DNA of 18,726 nucleotides from Deltaproteobacteria bacterium (GCA_003647435.1 QMMV01000004.1:1-18726); one strand, 5' to 3'. Shown: positions 1 to 6,728, numbered from the stretch's first letter. Made by a program: numbers and translations. Notes: generated from the sequence alone by a model not told the origin.

Positions 1-76
1 GAAAGAGCTCAGGTTTGCCATCCGGGAAGGTGGCCGCACAGTAGGAGCCGGCGTCGTAAGCGAGATAATCGAATAG
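1..76 (+). CDS. tuf: Elongation factor Tu, C-terminal end (partial)
   Basis: Reading from base 2 gives 24 codons and a TAG stop at 74-76. The residues match the universal EF-Tu C-terminus: LRFAIREGGRTVGAGVV, then a short SEIIE tail. EF-Tu is the GTPase that delivers aminoacyl-tRNA to the ribosomal A site. Only the end of beta-barrel domain 3 is in the window; the GTPase domain lies upstream. A tuf gene directly before rpsJ is the classic join between the str operon (rpsL-rpsG-fusA-tuf) and the S10 operon, so transcription probably continues from tuf into rpsJ. I see no terminator in the 94-nt gap. Confidence 0.95.
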   Translation, partial: KELRFAIREGGRTVGAGVVSEIIE

Positions 77-170
77 GGATGCATGATTCCGGATGGAGGA
101 GGACGCGCTTTGATCCGGGTTCGGGGATCGTGTGTCCGGCATGGTTTGTCAGGGGAATGAGGTCACAATT

Positions 171-479
171 ATGAATCAAAAGATTCGGATACGGATGAAG
201 GCCTTTGATCACAAACTTTTAGATCAGTCGACGGCCGACATTGTTGAGACAGCCAAACGCACCGGCGCCAGGGTGGTGGGCCCCATACCGCTGCCTACAG
301 TAATTAATAAATACTGCGTATTGCGCTCACCCCACAAAGACAAGAAGTCACGAGAGCAGTTCGAGATCCGAACCCACAAGCGTCTTTTAGACATCATGGA
401 GCCGACCCAACAGACGGTGGATGCCCTTATGAAGCTGGATCTGTCTGCAGGAGTCGATGTGGAGATAAAGCTCGATTAA
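171..479 (+). CDS. rpsJ: 30S ribosomal protein S10
   Basis: The product is 102 residues, the normal S10 length, and opens NQKIRIRMKAFDHKLLDQST, close to textbook S10. It includes the GPIPLPT segment and the RSPHKDKKSREQFEIRTHKR loop region. S10 is part of the 30S head and, as NusE, also joins the NusB-NusG antitermination complex. The frame stays open upstream to 132, but ATG 171 gives the family N-terminus and is preceded by a GAGG about 8 nt away, so the longer start is unlikely. It is the first gene of the S10-type block. An unusually long 208-nt spacer separates it from rplC. Confidence 0.97.
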   Translation: MNQKIRIRMKAFDHKLLDQSTADIVETAKRTGARVVGPIPLPTVINKYCVLRSPHKDKKSREQFEIRTHKRLLDIMEPTQQTVDALMKLDLSAGVDVEIKLD

Positions 480-687
480 ACGGTATCTCTTGATTTTGTA
501 GGTTGGTGATCCGGCTGTCGGTTTATGTCTATGCGGCTTCGAAAATGGATGGCCGATAGACGATAGCTATAACAACATGTCTGTCGTTGCTCGGTAGCGA
601 AGTGCATGTACCATCTTCCTGGCCTGGGGATGGGAGGCGGGGGGCGCAGCCGACAGACGCGAAGTATTTGCCACAGGAATAAATGTG

Positions 688-1329
688 ATGCACAGAGGGC
701 TTTTAGGTAGAAAGTTAGGTATGTCGAGTTTGTTCTCCGCTGATGGAGAGCAGGTGCCGGTTACGGTACTTCAAGTAGGGCCATGCGTTGTGACTCAGAT
801 AAAGACAAAGTCAACCGATGGTTATGATGCCTTACAGGTTGGTTTCATAGAAAAGACTCTCTCCCGGACCAGTAAACCTCTGCAGGGGCACTTCAAAAAG
901 AGCGGCTCGGAGGCATATGCCTTTGTCAGGGAATTGGTAGTGGATAACCCATCGGAGTACCGCCTTGGGGATGTCTTGACGGTAGATCTCTTTCGTGTTG
1001 GCGAACTTGTTGATGTAACAGGGATTTCAAAAGGGCGAGGCTTTGCCGGCGTTATGAGACGTTGGGGTTTTCATGGAGGACGTAAGACTCATGGGGCTAC
1101 GTTACATCGTGCACCGGGCTCCGTTGGCGCATCCGCAACTCCGTCAAAGATTATTAAGGGCCGTAAAATGCCAGGGCATCATGGAAATCGACGTGTTACC
1201 GTACGGAATCTGCAAATTGTTGATGTTCGTCCAGACCAAAACCTCTTGATCGTTAAAGGGGCTGTGCCTGGATCCCGCTCTGGATTAATTGAAGTTCGGA
1301 AACCAAAGTTTGGACAAACGTCTAAGTAG
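688..1329 (+). CDS. rplC: 50S ribosomal protein L3
   Basis: The product is about 213 residues. It starts HRGLLGRKLGMSSLF and carries the long conserved L3 loop at about residues 112-165 (SKGRGFAGVMRRWGFHGG, then HRAPGSVGASATPSKIIKGR and KMPGHHGNRRVTVRN), which reaches toward the peptidyl-transferase centre. L3 is an early 23S rRNA assembly initiator. Two adjacent starts are possible, GTG 685 and ATG 688. I chose the ATG because the AGGA at 675-678 is better spaced from it, though the choice is not firm. rplD follows with a 16-nt gap. Confidence 0.96.
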   Translation: MHRGLLGRKLGMSSLFSADGEQVPVTVLQVGPCVVTQIKTKSTDGYDALQVGFIEKTLSRTSKPLQGHFKKSGSEAYAFVRELVVDNPSEYRLGDVLTVDLFRVGELVDVTGISKGRGFAGVMRRWGFHGGRKTHGATLHRAPGSVGASATPSKIIKGRKMPGHHGNRRVTVRNLQIVDVRPDQNLLIVKGAVPGSRSGLIEVRKPKFGQTSK

Positions 1330-1345
1330 TGTAGGAATAAAACTT

Positions 1346-1969
1346 ATGGCAACTGCTGATGTTTATAATATCGAAGGCGGAAAGGTCTCTGAGATAGAAC
1401 TGGCCGACGAGATATTCAATGTTGATGTCAAACCCCATGTCTTGCACCAGGTGGTTGTTATGCAACTTGCTAACAGGCGTGCAGGGACAGCCGCCACCAA
1501 AACACGCGCCGCGGTATCCGGCGGCGGTCGCAAGCCGTATCGCCAGAAGGGAACAGGCCGCGCCAGGGCGGGGTCACGAACGTCTCCGATATGGCGGGGT
1601 GGTGGCGTGGCATTTGGGCCAAGTCCGCGCAATTACACGTATAAAGTGCCGAAAAAGGTGCGCAGGCAGGCCCTCAAGATGGCTCTGAGCGCCAAGTTGC
1701 AAGAAAATGATTTAATTGTTGTCGACAGGCTCGACCTGGAGATGATAAAAACGAAACGGTTTATAGAGATTATGACGGCATTAAAGGCAAGGGAGGCATT
1801 GATAGTAACAGACCGACAACTTAGAAACCTGGAGCTTTCTTCCAGGAATGTACCTAATGTGAAAGTTCTGCGTTCTGAAGGAGTAAATGTTTACGATATC
1901 CTCAGGTTCAAAAAGCTTATTCTGCTTGAGCCTTCCGTGAAGCAGATTGAGGGGAGATTGCTTTCGTGA
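1346..1969 (+). CDS. rplD: 50S ribosomal protein L4 (uL4)
   Basis: The product is 207 residues. The extended basic loop that lines the exit tunnel is obvious at about residues 48-85 (TRAAVSGGGRKPYRQKGTGR, then a WRGGG / AFGPSPRNY segment). L4 binds 23S rRNA early; in E. coli it also represses the S10 operon, but no recognisable E. coli-type leader for that is visible here. ATG 1346 gives the family N-terminus MATADVYNIEGG and has AGGA at 1333-1336. An upstream ATG at 1289 lies inside rplC and would add 19 foreign residues. Its stop overlaps the start of rplW by 4 nt, suggesting translational coupling. Confidence 0.96.
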   Translation: MATADVYNIEGGKVSEIELADEIFNVDVKPHVLHQVVVMQLANRRAGTAATKTRAAVSGGGRKPYRQKGTGRARAGSRTSPIWRGGGVAFGPSPRNYTYKVPKKVRRQALKMALSAKLQENDLIVVDRLDLEMIKTKRFIEIMTALKAREALIVTDRQLRNLELSSRNVPNVKVLRSEGVNVYDILRFKKLILLEPSVKQIEGRLLS

Positions 1970-2253
1970 TCCCGCACAGGCTTATTAAGAGACCACTGGT
2001 TACTGAGAAGAGTACCATTCAGAAAGAGGCAAACAATCAGCTTACCTTTGAAGTCGATTGCAGGGCCAATAAGGTGGAAATCAGGCGGGCGGTGGAGAAA
2101 ATCTTCAACGTCCATGTCCTTGGTGTTCGCACGATTCAGATGAAAGGTAAGACCAAACGTTTCGGGCGCACGACGGGGCGTCGCCGCCACTGGAAAAAGG
2201 CTATTGTAACCCTTGCAAAAGGCGAGCATGTAGAATTCTTTGAAGGGGTATAG
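1966..2253 (+). CDS. rplW: 50S ribosomal protein L23 (uL23)
   Basis: The product is 95 residues. It has the L23 N-terminal signature IKRPLVTEKST; the Glu14 within it should match the acidic residue that docks trigger factor at the tunnel exit. The C-terminal part has the expected MKGKTKRFGR basic loop. L23 sits at the exit of the 50S tunnel and is the platform for trigger factor and SRP. The start is GTG 1966, embedded in the rplD stop (GTGA), with a purine-rich GAGGGGAG stretch upstream inside rplD. Unusually, the next gene (rplB) is 342 nt away because a 270-bp repeat element lies between them. Confidence 0.96.
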   Translation: MIPHRLIKRPLVTEKSTIQKEANNQLTFEVDCRANKVEIRRAVEKIFNVHVLGVRTIQMKGKTKRFGRTTGRRRHWKKAIVTLAKGEHVEFFEGV

Positions 2254-2292
2254 ACATCATCACTGATACCGGTATGAAATATCAAATAGATA
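2254..2292 (+). other. Short spacer between rplW and repeat element E1
   Basis: These 39 nt follow the rplW stop and precede the left tip of E1. They are AT-rich, with no open frame and no U-tract hairpin that would end transcription. The 8 nt next to E1 (AATAGATA) do not match the 8 nt on its far side (ATAATCAC), so no target duplication survives at this insertion. Confidence 0.5.
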
Positions 2293-2562
2293 GTATCACT
2301 TTCGCCCTTTCAAAACACAGACATAAGGGGTGAACAGGCGATGATTCAGGTTTCGGGTTTCATGGTTAAATGTTCCCTTTTCTGACACCTGAAACCTCAT
2401 ACTGCTTTTCGTTACGCTCAGTTACCCCCGAGTTTGAGACGGTTTGTAATCGGAGTTGCATAACTTCCCAAGAAGATGTGCCATTTGCCTTGTTTTGCAA
2501 CAACGGGGCCTACAATCGGATGGCCTGGACGGAATGATATTTTCAAACATCTAAGCTGATAC
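2293..2562. mobile_element. MITE-like element E1, 270 bp, non-coding
   Basis: The left tip reads GTATCACTTTCGCCC and the right tip, read inward on the other strand, reads GTATCAGCTTAGATG, so the ends are imperfect terminal inverted repeats. The same sequence recurs at the end of the window as E2: positions 2334-2436 are identical to 18376-18478 over 103 nt, and the left end and right third are about 85-93% alike. No significant open frame exists on either strand, so it cannot move itself. The core contains GGTTTC copies complementary to a downstream GAAACC, and four 7-nt steps (AGGTTTC, GGGTTTC, ATGGTTA, AATGTTC). It fills almost all of the rplW-rplB gap and must be co-transcribed with the operon. 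No target-site duplication remains, so this copy looks old. Confidence 0.88.
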
Positions 2563-2567
2563 ATAAT
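2540..2567 (+). promoter_or_regulatory. Possible outward hybrid promoter at the right end of E1
   Basis: TTTTCA (2540-2545; 4 of 6 matches to TTGACA) lies 16 nt before CATAAT (2562-2567; 5 of 6 matches to TATAAT). The -35 part is inside the element's right terminal repeat and the -10 part crosses its junction with flanking DNA, 28 nt before the rplB start. It could supply extra transcription of rplB and the genes downstream. The matches are modest and chance is a real alternative. Confidence 0.25.
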
Positions 2568-2595
2568 CACAAATACCCAATAACGGATAACTAAC

Positions 2596-3420
2596 ATGGC
2601 ACTTAAAAAAGTAAGACCTACATCTCCTGGGCGGCGATTTCAAACATATGATACGTTTGAAACCCTCACGCGTTCGCGACCCGAAAAGAGCCTGTTGCGC
2701 CCGCTGAAAAAGAGCGGTGGGCGCAATTCCAATGGACGTATTACGTGCCGCCACCGCGGGGGCGGGCACAAACAGCGTTACCGCGTGATTGATTTCAAGC
2801 GTGATAAGATGGATGTGCCTGCGAAGGTAGCCTCTATTGAATACGATCCGAATCGATCAGCCCGTATAGCCCTGCTCCATTATGCGGATGGTGAAAAACG
2901 GTATATTATAGCACCCCACAGGCTGGCGGTAGGTGACACGGTTGTTGCGAGTGACACGGCTGACATCAAGCCTGGCAATGTGCTGCCCCTTCGAAATATA
3001 CCCCTGGGGACTCAGATTCACAATATTGAGATGCGTGCAGGGAGGGGAGGCCAGATCGTGCGAAGTGCTGGTGCTTATGCACAGTTGATGGCAAAAGAAG
3101 GGCGATACGCCCAAGTGAAGCTTCCATCAGGTGAAGTTCGTATGATTTTGCTTGATTGTAAAGCAACGATTGGCCAGGTCGGGAATCTGGAACACGGAAA
3201 CATCTCCCTTGGCAAGGCAGGCCGAAAGCGATGGCTCGGGAAACGACCAAAGGTTCGGGGTGTGGCCATGAACCCTGTTGACCACCCGATGGGGGGCGGT
3301 GAAGGTAAGGCGTCGGGCGGGCGGCACCCGTGTTCACCGTGGGGAGTGCCGGCCAAGGGTTTTCGAACTCGCAAGAAGGATAAAGTAAGTGATCGGTATA
3401 TAATAAGGCGTGGAAAATAG
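2596..3420 (+). CDS. rplB: 50S ribosomal protein L2 (uL2)
   Basis: The product is 274 residues, standard L2 length. It has the N-terminal ALKKVRPTSPGRRF, the GRITCRHRGGGHKQRYR RNA-binding segment, and near the C-terminus GVAMNPVDHPMGGGEGKASG, which holds the conserved histidine close to the peptidyl-transferase centre (E. coli His229 equivalent). L2 is needed for subunit association and peptide-bond formation. ATG 2596 gives the family N-terminus; the ribosome-binding site is weak (only GGAT-like purines at 2585-2588). The gene is separated from rplW by repeat element E1, which removes the close coupling normally seen between L23 and L2. Confidence 0.97.
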   Translation: MALKKVRPTSPGRRFQTYDTFETLTRSRPEKSLLRPLKKSGGRNSNGRITCRHRGGGHKQRYRVIDFKRDKMDVPAKVASIEYDPNRSARIALLHYADGEKRYIIAPHRLAVGDTVVASDTADIKPGNVLPLRNIPLGTQIHNIEMRAGRGGQIVRSAGAYAQLMAKEGRYAQVKLPSGEVRMILLDCKATIGQVGNLEHGNISLGKAGRKRWLGKRPKVRGVAMNPVDHPMGGGEGKASGGRHPCSPWGVPAKGFRTRKKDKVSDRYIIRRGK

Positions 3421-3442
3421 TGTATAAGGAAAAGGAGAAGAG

Positions 3443-3733
3443 ATGCCGCGGTCATTAAAGAAGGGGCCTTATATAGATCCTGACTTGCTTAAAAAGGTCC
3501 TTGCGATTCGAGAGAGTGGGAGCCGAAAGGTGATCAAGACATGGAGTAGGCGTTCTACTATTATCCCTGAGTTGGTTGGTTTGACACTGGCCGTACACAA
3601 CGGGAGGAAGTTCATTCCTGTCTTTGTATCAGAGGATATGGTAGGTCACAAACTGGGTGAGTTTGCTCCAACAAGGACTTTTTACGGCCACGCCGGTGAC
3701 AAGAAGACGCGTTTGAAAGCGAAACGCAAGTAA
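3443..3733 (+). CDS. rpsS: 30S ribosomal protein S19
   Basis: The product is 96 residues. It begins PRSLKKGPYIDPDLLKKV and contains TWSRRSTIIPELVGLT and the conserved HNGRKFIPVFVSEDMVGHKLGEFAPTR block, unmistakable S19. S19 binds 16S rRNA in the 30S head next to S13 and contacts the 50S subunit through bridge B1. ATG 3443 follows a clear AAGGAGAAG purine tract. It sits 22 nt after rplB and 14 nt before rplV, consistent with one transcript. Confidence 0.97.
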   Translation: MPRSLKKGPYIDPDLLKKVLAIRESGSRKVIKTWSRRSTIIPELVGLTLAVHNGRKFIPVFVSEDMVGHKLGEFAPTRTFYGHAGDKKTRLKAKRK

Positions 3734-3747
3734 GCAGGTTAACAGAT

Positions 3748-4095
3748 ATGGAAACGAGAGCGATCGCAAAATACGTGCGCATTTCCCCTACAAAGGTCCG
3801 AAAAGTGGCAGAGGCTATCAAGGGTAAGTCGGTAGAAGATGCCCTGAGTGTATTAGGATTTGTGCCGCAGCGCCCGGCAAGGATCCTGGGAAAGGTTATT
3901 CGTTCCGCACTGGCCAATGCAGAACAGATGGGAAATATTGATGTGGATGATCTGTCCATTTCACGTATAGTTGTCGATGAAGGCCCCAGTCTGAAGCGTT
4001 TCAGACCAAGAGCAATGGGACGGGCAGGCAGGATCATCAAGCGCACGAGTCACATTACGGTTACACTTGCCGAAAAGGAGAACAAGGGCAAGTAA
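3748..4095 (+). CDS. rplV: 50S ribosomal protein L22
   Basis: The product is 115 residues. It has RAIAKYVRISPTKVRKVAEAI at the start and, in the second half, GPSLKRFRPRAMGRAGRIIKR followed by THITV-like sequence (SHITVTL). The latter is the beta-hairpin that extends into the exit tunnel, the region where macrolide-resistance changes occur in other species. L22 contacts all six domains of 23S rRNA. It follows rpsS by 14 nt with a weak AGG upstream (AGCAGGTTAACAGAT). An 83-nt spacer separates it from the true rpsC start. Confidence 0.96.
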   Translation: METRAIAKYVRISPTKVRKVAEAIKGKSVEDALSVLGFVPQRPARILGKVIRSALANAEQMGNIDVDDLSISRIVVDEGPSLKRFRPRAMGRAGRIIKRTSHITVTLAEKENKGK

Positions 4096-4178
4096 CACAC
4101 GGCGACGGCTGAAACGCGATTTGAGCAACAGCGGGTTGATCATGCTTGGGCGTTATTTTTCACAAGAAGGAGGTTGGT

Positions 4179-4844
4179 TTGGGACAGAAGGTCAATCCAA
4201 TTGGCTTTAGATTAGGGATTGTTAAGTCTTGGGATTCAAAGTGGTATGCCGATGCGGACTATGCAAAGTTCATCGAAGATGATTTCAAGATACGGACATT
4301 TATCAAGAAAAAGCTTTATCATGCCGGCATATCTAAGATCGAGATTGAAAGATGGCCCAAGCGCGTGAGATTGCGAATATATGCTGCACGCCCGGGAATC
4401 ATTATCGGGAAAAAGGGGGCCGAGATCGAACAACTCAAGAAAGAGCTGGAGAGGATGGTTCCCCAGGAGGTAGTTATTGATATTCAAGAAGTGAGGAAAC
4501 TCGAAGTAGATGCCCAGCTTGTTGCCGAAAACGTCGCTACTCAGATTAACCGCCGGGTGGCGTTTCGCCGGGCCATGAAGCGGAGCGTGAGTTCCGCAAT
4601 GAGATTCGGTGCCAAAGGTGTTAAGATATGCTGCTCCGGTCGTCTTGGCGGGGCCGAGATGGCGCGAACCGAATGGTATAAAGAAGGTAGAATCCCCCTG
4701 CATACATTAAGGGCTGATATTGACTATGGGTTTGCCGAGGCTCGTACCACGTACGGCGTTATTGGCGTCAAGGTGTGGATATTTAACGGTGAAATCCTCC
4801 AAAAAGAAAAGGTTATTACCGCTCAGGAGGCCTTGCGATGTTAA
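4179..4844 (+). CDS. rpsC: 30S ribosomal protein S3
   Basis: The product is 221 residues. It starts GQKVNPIGFRLGIVKSWDSK, the universal S3 N-terminus, when read from TTG 4179. AAGGAGG at 4167-4173, 5 nt upstream, supports this rare start; a frame from 4146 would place the ribosome-binding site inside the gene. The type II KH domain is visible at about residues 62-80 with the IIIGKKGAEIEQLKKEL loop (GxxG = GKKG). The C-terminal domain has RTEWYKEGRIPLHTLRADID. S3 lines the mRNA entry channel with S4 and S5 and helps unwind mRNA. It overlaps rplP by 7 nt. Confidence 0.96.
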   Translation: MGQKVNPIGFRLGIVKSWDSKWYADADYAKFIEDDFKIRTFIKKKLYHAGISKIEIERWPKRVRLRIYAARPGIIIGKKGAEIEQLKKELERMVPQEVVIDIQEVRKLEVDAQLVAENVATQINRRVAFRRAMKRSVSSAMRFGAKGVKICCSGRLGGAEMARTEWYKEGRIPLHTLRADIDYGFAEARTTYGVIGVKVWIFNGEILQKEKVITAQEALRC

Positions 4845-5254
4845 GCCCCAAAAAGGTTAAATATCGAAAACAGCAAAAAGGAAAGATGAGAGGCGTGGCC
4901 TGCCGGGGTTCAAGCCTCGTATTCGGGGCGCTTGGACTCCAGGCGCTCGAGTGCGGATTTATGACTGCACAGCAAATAGAAGCAGCACGTATAGCGATGA
5001 CCCGTCATGTAAAGCGGGGTGCCAAGATCTGGATTCGGGTTTTTCCGGACAAGCCGATTACAAAAAAGCCCGCTGAAACCAGAATGGGGAAAGGAAAAGG
5101 TTCCCCTGAGGGGTGGGTTGCGGTGGTCAAGCCTGGCCGGATTCTCTATGAAATGGAAGGAGTTCCATTGGCAATTGCAAAGGAAGCATTCCGCCTGGCT
5201 TCACATAAGCTCCCGTTCAAAACCCGTGTGTTGGTGCGTGGAGAGCATAGATGA
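4838..5254 (+). CDS. rplP: 50S ribosomal protein L16
   Basis: The product is 138 residues. It begins MLSPKKVKYRKQQKGKMRG and contains GFMTAQQIEAARIAMTRH, then RVFPDKPITKKPAETRMGKG and GSPEGWVAVVKPGRILYEM, all diagnostic of L16. The Arg in ETRMGKGKG is the position hydroxylated in E. coli L16. L16 organises the A-site tRNA elbow region of the 50S and is a late assembly protein. The start ATG lies inside the end of rpsC (7-nt overlap) with CAGGAGG just upstream, and its stop overlaps the rpmC start by 4 nt, so rpsC-rplP-rpmC look translationally coupled. Confidence 0.97.
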   Translation: MLSPKKVKYRKQQKGKMRGVACRGSSLVFGALGLQALECGFMTAQQIEAARIAMTRHVKRGAKIWIRVFPDKPITKKPAETRMGKGKGSPEGWVAVVKPGRILYEMEGVPLAIAKEAFRLASHKLPFKTRVLVRGEHR

Positions 5255-5442
5255 AAGCAAGCGAAATCAGGGACTTGAGCTTAGAGGAAATACGCAAAAA
5301 ACTGGAGGAACTGAATCAGGAACAGTTCAATCTGAGATTCCAGCATGCCACAGATCAGCTTGAAAACCCTATGAGGCTTCGTCAGGTCAGGAAGGAAATA
5401 GCCCGCATGAAAACCGTCCTGAGGGAGCGGCAACCTGCTTGA
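5251..5442 (+). CDS. rpmC: 50S ribosomal protein L29
   Basis: The product is 63 residues and all-helical in character. It starts MKASEIRDLSLEEIRKKLEE and has the L29 signature FNLRFQHATDQLENPMRLRQ followed by VRKEIARMKTVL. L29 is a two-helix protein next to L23 at the tunnel exit. The start overlaps the rplP stop (ATGA). After the gene comes a 253-nt spacer before rpsQ. This is atypical, because rpmC and rpsQ usually almost touch; the spacer holds a relic of the repeat element seen elsewhere in the window. Confidence 0.96.
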   Translation: MKASEIRDLSLEEIRKKLEELNQEQFNLRFQHATDQLENPMRLRQVRKEIARMKTVLRERQPA

Positions 5443-5614
5443 AGTGCACATGTCATGGAACAACAAATCTCAGTAGTCCGTTGGGATTATTTACCTGAAA
5501 CCAACTGTAATCACGGGCTGATGGGAGATCACAGCTGATTTCGACGGGCGTCTCACGGTGATCGGTTTCATGCACGAGATACCAGGTTGCGAACAACGAT
5601 TTACGTATAGGGTT

Positions 5615-5642
5615 TCTGTTTTTTAAAACGGCTAAAGCGATA
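5615..5642 (-). repeat. Relic of a MITE end in the rpmC-rpsQ spacer (E4)
   Basis: Read on the - strand, positions 5642 to 5615 match the left end of E2 (18336 onward) at 25 of 28 positions, including TATC-CTTTAGCC and AAAAAACAGA. The match stops inward of ACAGA, and I could not find a convincing partner end in the rest of the 253-nt spacer, so this seems a decayed or deleted copy. It points outward toward rpsQ, 54 nt before that start. A match this long is very unlikely by chance in so short a region. Confidence 0.7.
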
Positions 5643-5695
5643 AAGACTTACGAATAATGATGGATTGGCGTCAGGATCAGGGGGGTTGATAATAG

Positions 5696-5953
5696 ATGAA
5701 GGAAAGGGGATCCAGAAAAAAGCTGACTGGTACGGTTGTCAGTAACAAAATGGATAAAACCGTTGTAGTGGCCATAGATAGGATTGTAAAACATCCTGTG
5801 TATAAAAAATATGTCAAACGACGTGCCAAGTATGCGGCCCACGATGAGAAAAACCGGTGCAATATAGGTGATAAGGTTATGATTATAGAAACGAGGCCCT
5901 TGAGCAAGACGAAGCGGTGGCGAGTAGGAGAAATCCTGGAGAAGGCTGTTTGA
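5696..5953 (+). CDS. rpsQ: 30S ribosomal protein S17
   Basis: The product is 85 residues. It has the S17 core KKLTGTVVSNKMDKTVVVAI, then HPVYKKYVKRRAKYAAHDEK and the GDKVMIIETRPLSKTKRWRV end. S17 is an OB-fold protein that binds helices 7 and 11 of 16S rRNA early in assembly. ATG 5696 follows a G-rich CAGGGGGG tract about 10 nt upstream. It sits 16 nt before rplN and ends the S10-type gene block. It is separated from rpmC by a spacer with repeat-element debris. Confidence 0.96.
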   Translation: MKERGSRKKLTGTVVSNKMDKTVVVAIDRIVKHPVYKKYVKRRAKYAAHDEKNRCNIGDKVMIIETRPLSKTKRWRVGEILEKAV

Positions 5954-5969
5954 GAGGTGTATTGGAATC

Positions 5970-6338
5970 ATGATCCAGGCAGAGACAAAGTTAGAAGTTG
6001 CGGATAATTCAGGTGCAAAAAAGTTGTATTGTATCAGGGTCCTTGGTGGGTCACGGCGGCGGTACGCAAGAGTCGGAGACATTATTATTGTTTCGGTCAA
6101 GGAAGCCATACCAAACAGCAAGGTGAAAAAAGGCGATGTCATGCGGGCTGTGGTGGTCCGTACAAAGAAGGAATTGCGGAGGGGTGACGGTTCTTACATC
6201 AGGTTTGACGATAATTCAGCAGTATTAATCAATCAACAGGGGGAGCCGATCGGAACCCGCATCTTCGGGCCTGTGGCAAGGGAGCTGCGGGCAAAGAATT
6301 TTATGAAGATCATCTCTCTGGCTCCGGAGGTGTTGTGA
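5970..6338 (+). CDS. rplN: 50S ribosomal protein L14
   Basis: The product is exactly 122 residues, the canonical L14 size. It begins MIQAETKLEVADNSGAKKLY and includes the family signature with YARVGDIIIVSVKEAIPNSKVKKGDV and VRTKKELRRGDGSYIRFDDNSAV (partial segments). L14 lies at the subunit interface with L19, forms bridges B5 and B8, and is the docking site of the silencing factor RsfS. GAGGTG lies about 9 nt before the ATG. Only one nucleotide separates its stop from the rplX start. It opens the spc-type part of the operon. Confidence 0.97.
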   Translation: MIQAETKLEVADNSGAKKLYCIRVLGGSRRRYARVGDIIIVSVKEAIPNSKVKKGDVMRAVVVRTKKELRRGDGSYIRFDDNSAVLINQQGEPIGTRIFGPVARELRAKNFMKIISLAPEVL

Positions 6339-6339
6339 T

Positions 6340-6696
6340 ATGGCATTTGGAAAGAGGATGGAGCCTGCTTCGGCGGTAAAGTGTCGCCTGAAGAAAAACG
6401 ACAAGGTTAAAGTTATTGCGGGCAAGGAAAAGGGCAAGATTGGCAAGGTAGTTAGCGTCCTGCACGAAAAGGAACGTGTGGTCGTTGAAAATGTCAATTT
6501 TGTCAAGCGGCATACGAGACCGGGGGGGCAGACGCGGCACGGCGGAATTATAGAAAAAGAAGCGCCGATTCACTGGTCCAATGTTATGTTGCTCTGCAAC
6601 AAGTGTATGGAACCGATACGTGTGAAAAAGAAACGGCTGGAGGATGGCAAGAAGGTGAGAGTGTGCGGGAAGTGTGGAGAAATTATTGATACATAG
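6340..6696 (+). CDS. rplX: 50S ribosomal protein L24, zinc-ligand form
   Basis: The product is 118 residues. A KOW motif (KNDKVKVIAGKEKGKIGKVV, about residues 19-38) is followed by NVNFVKRHTRPGG, typical of L24. At the C-terminus two CxxC pairs, C86/C89 (CNKC) and C109/C112 (CGKC), form a probable zinc knuckle, seen in some L24 proteins but not in E. coli. L24 starts 50S assembly and sits near the tunnel exit. ATG 6340 has GGAGG 9 nt upstream; it adds about 18 residues before the KOW region compared with the shortest homologues. The alternative Met7 has no well-spaced ribosome-binding site. Confidence 0.95.
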   Translation: MAFGKRMEPASAVKCRLKKNDKVKVIAGKEKGKIGKVVSVLHEKERVVVENVNFVKRHTRPGGQTRHGGIIEKEAPIHWSNVMLLCNKCMEPIRVKKKRLEDGKKVRVCGKCGEIIDT

Positions 6697-6728
6697 TTTA
6701 AGGGAAGGTCAAATCATTAAAGGTGGTC

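Noticed and set aside
112..129. GATCC/GGATC hairpin between tuf and rpsJ
   Set aside because: A five-base-pair stem without a T-tract; not enough to claim an attenuator.
480..600. Possible relic of the repeat-element left end in the rpsJ-rplC spacer (AGACATAA followed by GACAG on the - strand)
   Set aside because: Only an 8-nt core plus a 5-nt piece match, with a gap, and the outer tip is absent. This is within chance expectation.
4146..4178. Longer rpsC start at TTG 4146
   Set aside because: It would place the AAGGAGG ribosome-binding site inside the coding region and add residues unlike S3.
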